DNA of 64,000 nt from positions 1 to 64,000 of the forward strand of contig NZ_JABURH010000186.1 of the NCBI RefSeq assembly GCF_014762765.1, written 5' to 3'. The translations under genes were made by a program, and so were the position numbers. Shown one piece after another: positions 60,080 through 64,000 of the stretch. Below the pieces are notes generated by a model. That model worked only from the letters and a program-made list of their open reading frames with translations. It did not search any database and was not told where the DNA came from. The DNA is from Alcanivorax sp. (GTDB taxonomy: Bacteria > Pseudomonadota > Gammaproteobacteria > Pseudomonadales > Alcanivoracaceae). Position 1 is the stretch's first letter, and every line of letters starts with the position of its first letter.

Positions 60080-61639
60080 TTATCGCGTCGGATAACCGGT
60101 AATCTGCCTGATCGAGCGGTAGAGTGGCGACAGGCGCGGATACATTTTTCGATAGACTTGCCGATATAGCGCATCGTATCGGCGGGCCACTTCCGGCTCC
60201 GGCTCGAACCGCTGGCCTGGTCGGGTCATGGCGGCGACAGCACTGGCATAGTCAGGATGTAATTCCATGGCCACGGCAGCATTGATGGCCGCACCCAGCC
60301 CTGAGGTTTCCGGAGTATGTGGGCGTTCCGCAGGCAGACCGAACAGGTTCGCGGTAATTTGCATGATGGCATCACTCTGCGAGCCGCCGCCAGACACTCT
60401 AAGCGACTGCACTTTTACTCGATTGCGTTTCTCCAGTCGCTCCTTGCCTTCACGCAGCGCATAGGCAATGCCTTCAATAATCGCCCTATAGAGGTGGGCA
60501 CGGGTATGAACGTCGCCAAAGCCGATGATGGCGCCCTTGGCTTCCGGCCCGGGGATACGAACCCCGGGATTCCAGAAAGGTTGCAGCACCAGTCCCATGG
60601 CGCCGGGGGGCGATTCATGAAGGAAGGATTCGAAAAGGGTTTCCGGGCTGACACCCAGCTCTTGCGCCTGCTGCACTTCCTGCTGTGCGAACTCCCGCTT
60701 GAACCAGTTCACCATCCAGTAGCCACGTTGGACAATGATTTCGGAGTTGTAGCGCCCGGGTACGGCCGCGCTGTAGGCAGGCACAAACGGAATCGGCTCC
60801 ACATAGCGCTCATTACAGGTATTGAAGGTGGCCGTGGTGCCATAGCTTAGATTACCGATTTCGGGTGTAAAGGCTCCAGAACCCAGCACTTCACAGGCTT
60901 TGTCCGCCCCGCTGGCGATCACTGGCAAGCCAGCAGGGATACCGGTATGCCGGCTGGCAGCGGCGGTAATCTTGCCCAACCGTTCTCCAGGAGGGATCAG
61001 CTCGGGAAGCTGCTCCCGGGTGACCCGCAGGGCTTTCCATTTCAGATCGTGCGGCGGAGCCCAGCGTTGCCCCTTGTAATCGAAAGGAATGTAGCCAACC
61101 TGAGAGGCAGTGCAGTCGCGAATTTCACCGGTGAGGCGGTAATTCAGGTAGCCGGAGAGCAAAAGAAAATGAGCAGTTCGCTGCCATATCTCCGGCTCAT
61201 CGTTGGCCAACCAGTTGCACTCCGCCTTGGCCTGGAACTGGCGCAGGGTTTCCCCTTGCCCCAGCAAGTTCACCGGCGCCGCATACCACCAGGGAAGTTG
61301 CGGAAAATCCGGCGTGCGTCGCTGATCCAGCCAGATCACCGCCGGACGCAATGGCCGCATGGCCTTGTCCAGGCAGACAACTGAAGCCCTCTGGGTGGTC
61401 AGAGACACGGCTATCACCCTTGAACGCAGCTCGCCGTGTTCTAGCCATAGCCCCTGGCAGGCCTGCCCCAGTTGCTCCCAGAAATAATTGGCGTCTTGCT
61501 CCGCATGGCCCGGTTGGCCGGGCAAGTAAGGCTCGATGTGTTGTTGATACTTGGCGACCAGTTCACCATTGCCATCAAACAGCATGGCCCGGGCACTCTG
61601 CGTCCCCTGATCCAGGGCCAGCAGCAAAGGCGCGCTCAT
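60080..61639 (-). CDS. FGGY-family carbohydrate kinase (glycerol-kinase-like)
   Basis: A 519-residue sugar kinase. The phosphate-1 motif is LLALDQGTQSARAMLFD (residues 6-22). The FGGY domain is seen in GLPVIASGADKACEVLGSGAFT and SLRVSGGGSQSDAIMQITANLFGLP, then PETSGLGAAINAAVA. The substrate is not glycerol for certain: typical GlpK fingerprint residues are not clear. It overlaps the GlpD-like gene by 4 bases (ATGA). In this operon it may phosphorylate a polyol whose product is used by the adjacent FAD enzymes. Confidence 0.9.
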   Translation of the reverse strand: MSAPLLLALDQGTQSARAMLFDGNGELVAKYQQHIEPYLPGQPGHAEQDANYFWEQLGQACQGLWLEHGELRSRVIAVSLTTQRASVVCLDKAMRPLRPAVIWLDQRRTPDFPQLPWWYAAPVNLLGQGETLRQFQAKAECNWLANDEPEIWQRTAHFLLLSGYLNYRLTGEIRDCTASQVGYIPFDYKGQRWAPPHDLKWKALRVTREQLPELIPPGERLGKITAAASRHTGIPAGLPVIASGADKACEVLGSGAFTPEIGNLSYGTTATFNTCNERYVEPIPFVPAYSAAVPGRYNSEIIVQRGYWMVNWFKREFAQQEVQQAQELGVSPETLFESFLHESPPGAMGLVLQPFWNPGVRIPGPEAKGAIIGFGDVHTRAHLYRAIIEGIAYALREGKERLEKRNRVKVQSLRVSGGGSQSDAIMQITANLFGLPAERPHTPETSGLGAAINAAVAMELHPDYASAVAAMTRPGQRFEPEPEVARRYDALYRQVYRKMYPRLSPLYRSIRQITGYPTR

Positions 61640-63135
61640 CCCGCCGCCTGCTGTACCGGAGAGGCGGGAACACCATAATAACGCTGATGGATATCCAGGT
61701 AGCGATTACGCTCCTGCTCCCAGCGGGCATCGTCCCAGCCAAGGGTGCGCTGAATCTGTTGTCTCAGTGTATCCAGTAACACTTTACCGGCGCCAGGCAG
61801 CAAAAGCCCCAGACGGGTTCGGCGCAGCATCAGATCATCCAGATGCACGACATCTTCGTTATCCAGTATCCACTGAATGAACACCGGATCGCCCTGGTCC
61901 GCGTGCAGGAAAGCATCCACCGCTGCGGGAGCATCACTAATGGGAGTAAAACCCGGCTCACTGCTTTTCTGGCCACGCTTGTGGGCAGCACTATCGATCA
62001 GCCCGGTGGCAAGCAAGGCATCAAGAGCAATCAATCTGAAGGTCGTGAGCTTGCCACCACTGACCGTGACAATGCCGTTTTCGCCCCATACCGCGTGATC
62101 GCGACGCTCCTTGGAAGGGTCCAGACCCTTACCGGAAGCAATCACCGGGCGGACACCGGCGATGGTGGCATAGATATCCTCTCGGCTGAGCCCGACCTCG
62201 GGGAACTGGCTGTTGATGAGTCGTAGCAGGTAGTCTACTTCCTGGCCACTGGCCGCCGCTTCAATGTCCATGTCCTGGGGATGATCCAGATCCGTGGTCC
62301 CCACGCAGGTCACCCCTTCCCAAGGGAAAACAAAGACCGGGCGGCCATCGTCCGGGTGCATCACGGTCAGGCAGTCTTTCACTGGCAGGCGGACTGGATC
62401 GACAAACAGATGACTGCCTCGCAGCGGGCGCACGCGAGGGTCGCTGCCGGAAAAACGGTCAGCCCAAGCGCCAGTAGCGCTGACCACCCTGCGAGATGAG
62501 AGCGTGGCAGTCTGGCCGGTGGTTCGATCTGTGACGGTAACGGCAAACGTGTCGCCGCAGGCGTCGGCCTGCTCTACCCGGCAATAATTCTGCGCCAGAC
62601 CACCATGGCGGGCCGCTTCCAGTATCGCCCGCACCACCAGACGGCAGTCATCGGTGAGAGCGTCGGTATAACTCATGGCTCCGGTGAGTGACTGGCTGTT
62701 CAACCCGGGGACCCTTTCCAGCAGTTGCTCACGGCTAAGGTAACGATGATCACGGATGCCCGCCAGGAAATCATACAGCCAGAGAATCACCTTCATGGGC
62801 CATCGGCCCGGGAAAACCCCTTTGCGCAACGGAAACAGATAGGTTGCCCGCTCCACCAGGCCAGGCAATTCCTCAATCAGGCGCTCACGTTCAAGCAGAG
62901 AGTGGCGGGTCAGACGAATATCACCCTGGGCGATATAACGCAGACCACCATGCACCATCTTCGAGGAACGGCTGGATGTTCCCCAGGCGAAATCGGTCTG
63001 TTCCAGCAACAAAACCCTGAGCCCGCGGCGAGCCGCTTCCAGAAGGACTCCGGCACCGGTGATCCCCCCTCCGATCACAATAAGATCCCAGTTTTCGTCA
63101 GCGAGAGCATCCAGGGATTGGCGTTTGCCGAGCAT
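61636..63135 (-). CDS. Glycerol-3-phosphate dehydrogenase/oxidase-like FAD protein
   Basis: A 499-residue FAD-dependent enzyme related to GlpD. The dinucleotide-binding motif is LIVIGGGITGAGVLLEAARRGLRVLLLEQ, followed by SSKMVHGGLRYIAQGDIRLTRHSLLERERL. Other GlpD-like blocks are GVTCVGTTDLDHPQ and ATIAGVRPVI. A GlpD C-terminal domain follows (WILDNEDVVHLDDLMLRRTRLG). The ATG at 63135 is preferred over the adjacent TTG because AAGGA lies 6 bases before it. It would oxidise sn-glycerol 3-phosphate or a similar substrate at the membrane, feeding quinone. Confidence 0.9.
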   Translation of the reverse strand: MLGKRQSLDALADENWDLIVIGGGITGAGVLLEAARRGLRVLLLEQTDFAWGTSSRSSKMVHGGLRYIAQGDIRLTRHSLLERERLIEELPGLVERATYLFPLRKGVFPGRWPMKVILWLYDFLAGIRDHRYLSREQLLERVPGLNSQSLTGAMSYTDALTDDCRLVVRAILEAARHGGLAQNYCRVEQADACGDTFAVTVTDRTTGQTATLSSRRVVSATGAWADRFSGSDPRVRPLRGSHLFVDPVRLPVKDCLTVMHPDDGRPVFVFPWEGVTCVGTTDLDHPQDMDIEAAASGQEVDYLLRLINSQFPEVGLSREDIYATIAGVRPVIASGKGLDPSKERRDHAVWGENGIVTVSGGKLTTFRLIALDALLATGLIDSAAHKRGQKSSEPGFTPISDAPAAVDAFLHADQGDPVFIQWILDNEDVVHLDDLMLRRTRLGLLLPGAGKVLLDTLRQQIQRTLGWDDARWEQERNRYLDIHQRYYGVPASPVQQAAG

Positions 63136-63147
63136 CAATATTCCTTC

Positions 63148-64000
63148 TCAAGCTTGGGACTGTGAGTTGTCGATCAAGCAACCGGGGTTCAACCGCTGCT
63201 GTGGGTCAAAGTGCGTCACCAATGACGCCAATGCTGCCATACCCTGGCCACCTTTCTCGTGATGGAGCCAAGGCGCATGGTCGCGCCCTACCCCGTGCTG
63301 ATGGCTGATCGTGCCGCCATGGGCCACGATGGCATCACTGGCTGCGTCCTTCATGGCCCGCCAGCGTTGCAAGGTGGCCTGGTAACTGTCAGAGCTACGA
63401 AACACGTAGGTGGTATAAATACTGGAACCCTGCGGATAAAGGTGTGACAGATGAGTAAAGACGTGCACTTTCTCACCTTCACCTACGTTGTCACGGACTG
63501 CCTGTTCCATGGCCTCCATGGCCGGGGTGACCCGGTTCCAGTCCACTGCGGTTTCAAACGTGTCCACCACATAACCATGCTCCCACAGACCATGGCGAAG
63601 ATAGGGGGAACGGAACCGGGATTCTTCCCATTTTTTGCCCAGCAATTCACCGACCACAGTCCCTCCGGCAGCACGAATACGTTTCTTCACCGTGGCCAGG
63701 GTATGGCGCACCAATGCTTTTTCACCGGTGACCCCGAAAGTGATCATGCATTTTTCATTCCGGCAACCGCGCAATGACAGATAGCGGTGTAGAACGGCCA
63801 CCAGCTTTTCATGGCCGGCCAGCATCAGGTGGGTGCGAGTTTCTTCCGCATTGGAAAGCCGCAGCATGGAAAGAGGTAGCTTGGCCTGGGTCAGGCTACG
63901 AACAAGCGTCTTGGCCGTTTCCCAATCCGGCGCGAAGGCCACCTGGAAGGTTTCTGTTTCCGGTAGAGGTGTAACCCGCACTTTGACCTCGGTGATGATC
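63148..64000 (-). CDS. AGPS-like FAD-linked oxidase, partial (N-terminus outside window)
   Basis: The frame is open to the right edge, so only the C-terminal 283 codons are seen; the track's start is an internal GTG. The sequence matches the C-terminal half of the FAD-binding oxidase/transferase type 4 family. The closest resemblance is to alkyldihydroxyacetonephosphate synthase: CMITFGVTGEKALVRHTLATVKKRIRAAGGTVVGELLGKKWEESRFRSPYLRHGLWE, VFTHLSHLYPQGSSIYTTYVFR, and GGTISHQHGVGRDHAPWL. AGPS makes ether lipids from acyl-DHAP, but bacterial members may be simple oxidases. It ends 12 bases before the GlpD-like gene. Confidence 0.82.
   Translation of the reverse strand, partial: IITEVKVRVTPLPETETFQVAFAPDWETAKTLVRSLTQAKLPLSMLRLSNAEETRTHLMLAGHEKLVAVLHRYLSLRGCRNEKCMITFGVTGEKALVRHTLATVKKRIRAAGGTVVGELLGKKWEESRFRSPYLRHGLWEHGYVVDTFETAVDWNRVTPAMEAMEQAVRDNVGEGEKVHVFTHLSHLYPQGSSIYTTYVFRSSDSYQATLQRWRAMKDAASDAIVAHGGTISHQHGVGRDHAPWLHHEKGGQGMAALASLVTHFDPQQRLNPGCLIDNSQSQA

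Noticed and set aside
1-64000. Prophage, transposon, toxin-antitoxin, defence or secretion islands, rRNA and tRNA genes
   Set aside because: None of the usual genes or sequence signs were seen; the window reads as ordinary core chromosome.

Overview
The window looks like core chromosome of a GC-rich gammaproteobacterium. Pseudomonas-like gene orders are present throughout (ccoNOQP-ccoGHIS-hemN-fnr, scpA-scpB-rluB, yciO/PHP/yciI neighbours, tesA/ybbA-ybbP). Together with a DcaP-like porin and many Pseudomonas/Oceanospirillales-type proteins, this suggests a marine relative such as Alcanivorax. That placement is inference from gene content and family resemblance; no database search was run. I see no rRNA, tRNA, CRISPR array, prophage, transposase or insertion sequence.

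Layout. 0-5.3 kb: proton-translocating transhydrogenase (pntAB-type alpha genes, minus strand), an ABC1/UbiB-like kinase, an alpha/beta hydrolase, and a DUF2236 (MpaB/Lcp-like) oxygenase. The oxygenase leader holds a long hairpin that buries its own Shine-Dalgarno. 5.4-13 kb: Prc/Tsp protease, a SpmA-SpmB fusion membrane protein, an AlkB-like dioxygenase, CorA, an MBL hydrolase, a small membrane protein and YaaA. 13-25 kb: a complete microaerobic respiration block on the minus strand, ccoN-ccoO-ccoQ-ccoP, ccoG-ccoH-ccoI-ccoS-safE, hemN, an FNR/ANR regulator, a tandem universal stress protein and a small coiled-coil protein. FNR-type boxes sit upstream of ccoN and hemN, so the regulator encoded in the block probably controls it. 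25-35 kb: an RND efflux pair, DUF3147, an NfeD-slipin pair, a lipoprotein with one CXXCH motif, and a DcaP-like porin. 35-45 kb: a CoxE/MoxR pair, an RsmE-like methyltransferase, rluB-scpB-scpA, trpS, a YciO-type protein, a PHP phosphoesterase whose start codon is not canonical, a VC0807-like membrane protein and YciI. 45-59 kb: an SH3/coiled-coil protein, a YihG-type acyltransferase, a large DUF349 protein, DUF4442, DUF924, tesA divergent from ybbA-ybbP, a Bcr/CflA exporter, a NhaP-type antiporter, a MerR regulator and a secreted protein. 60-64 kb: an FGGY kinase, a GlpD-like FAD oxidase and an AGPS-like FAD oxidase (partial) in one operon.

The most unusual non-coding signals are the SD-sequestering hairpin at 4088-4149, a 35-26-35 bp inverted repeat built from degenerate heptamers at 43498-43593, REP-like elements at three places, and an AT-rich patch inside the RsmE-like gene. 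I did not find a convincing wholly new multi-gene system. The AGPS-like/GlpD-like/FGGY operon and the hairpin-controlled DUF2236 gene are the best leads.
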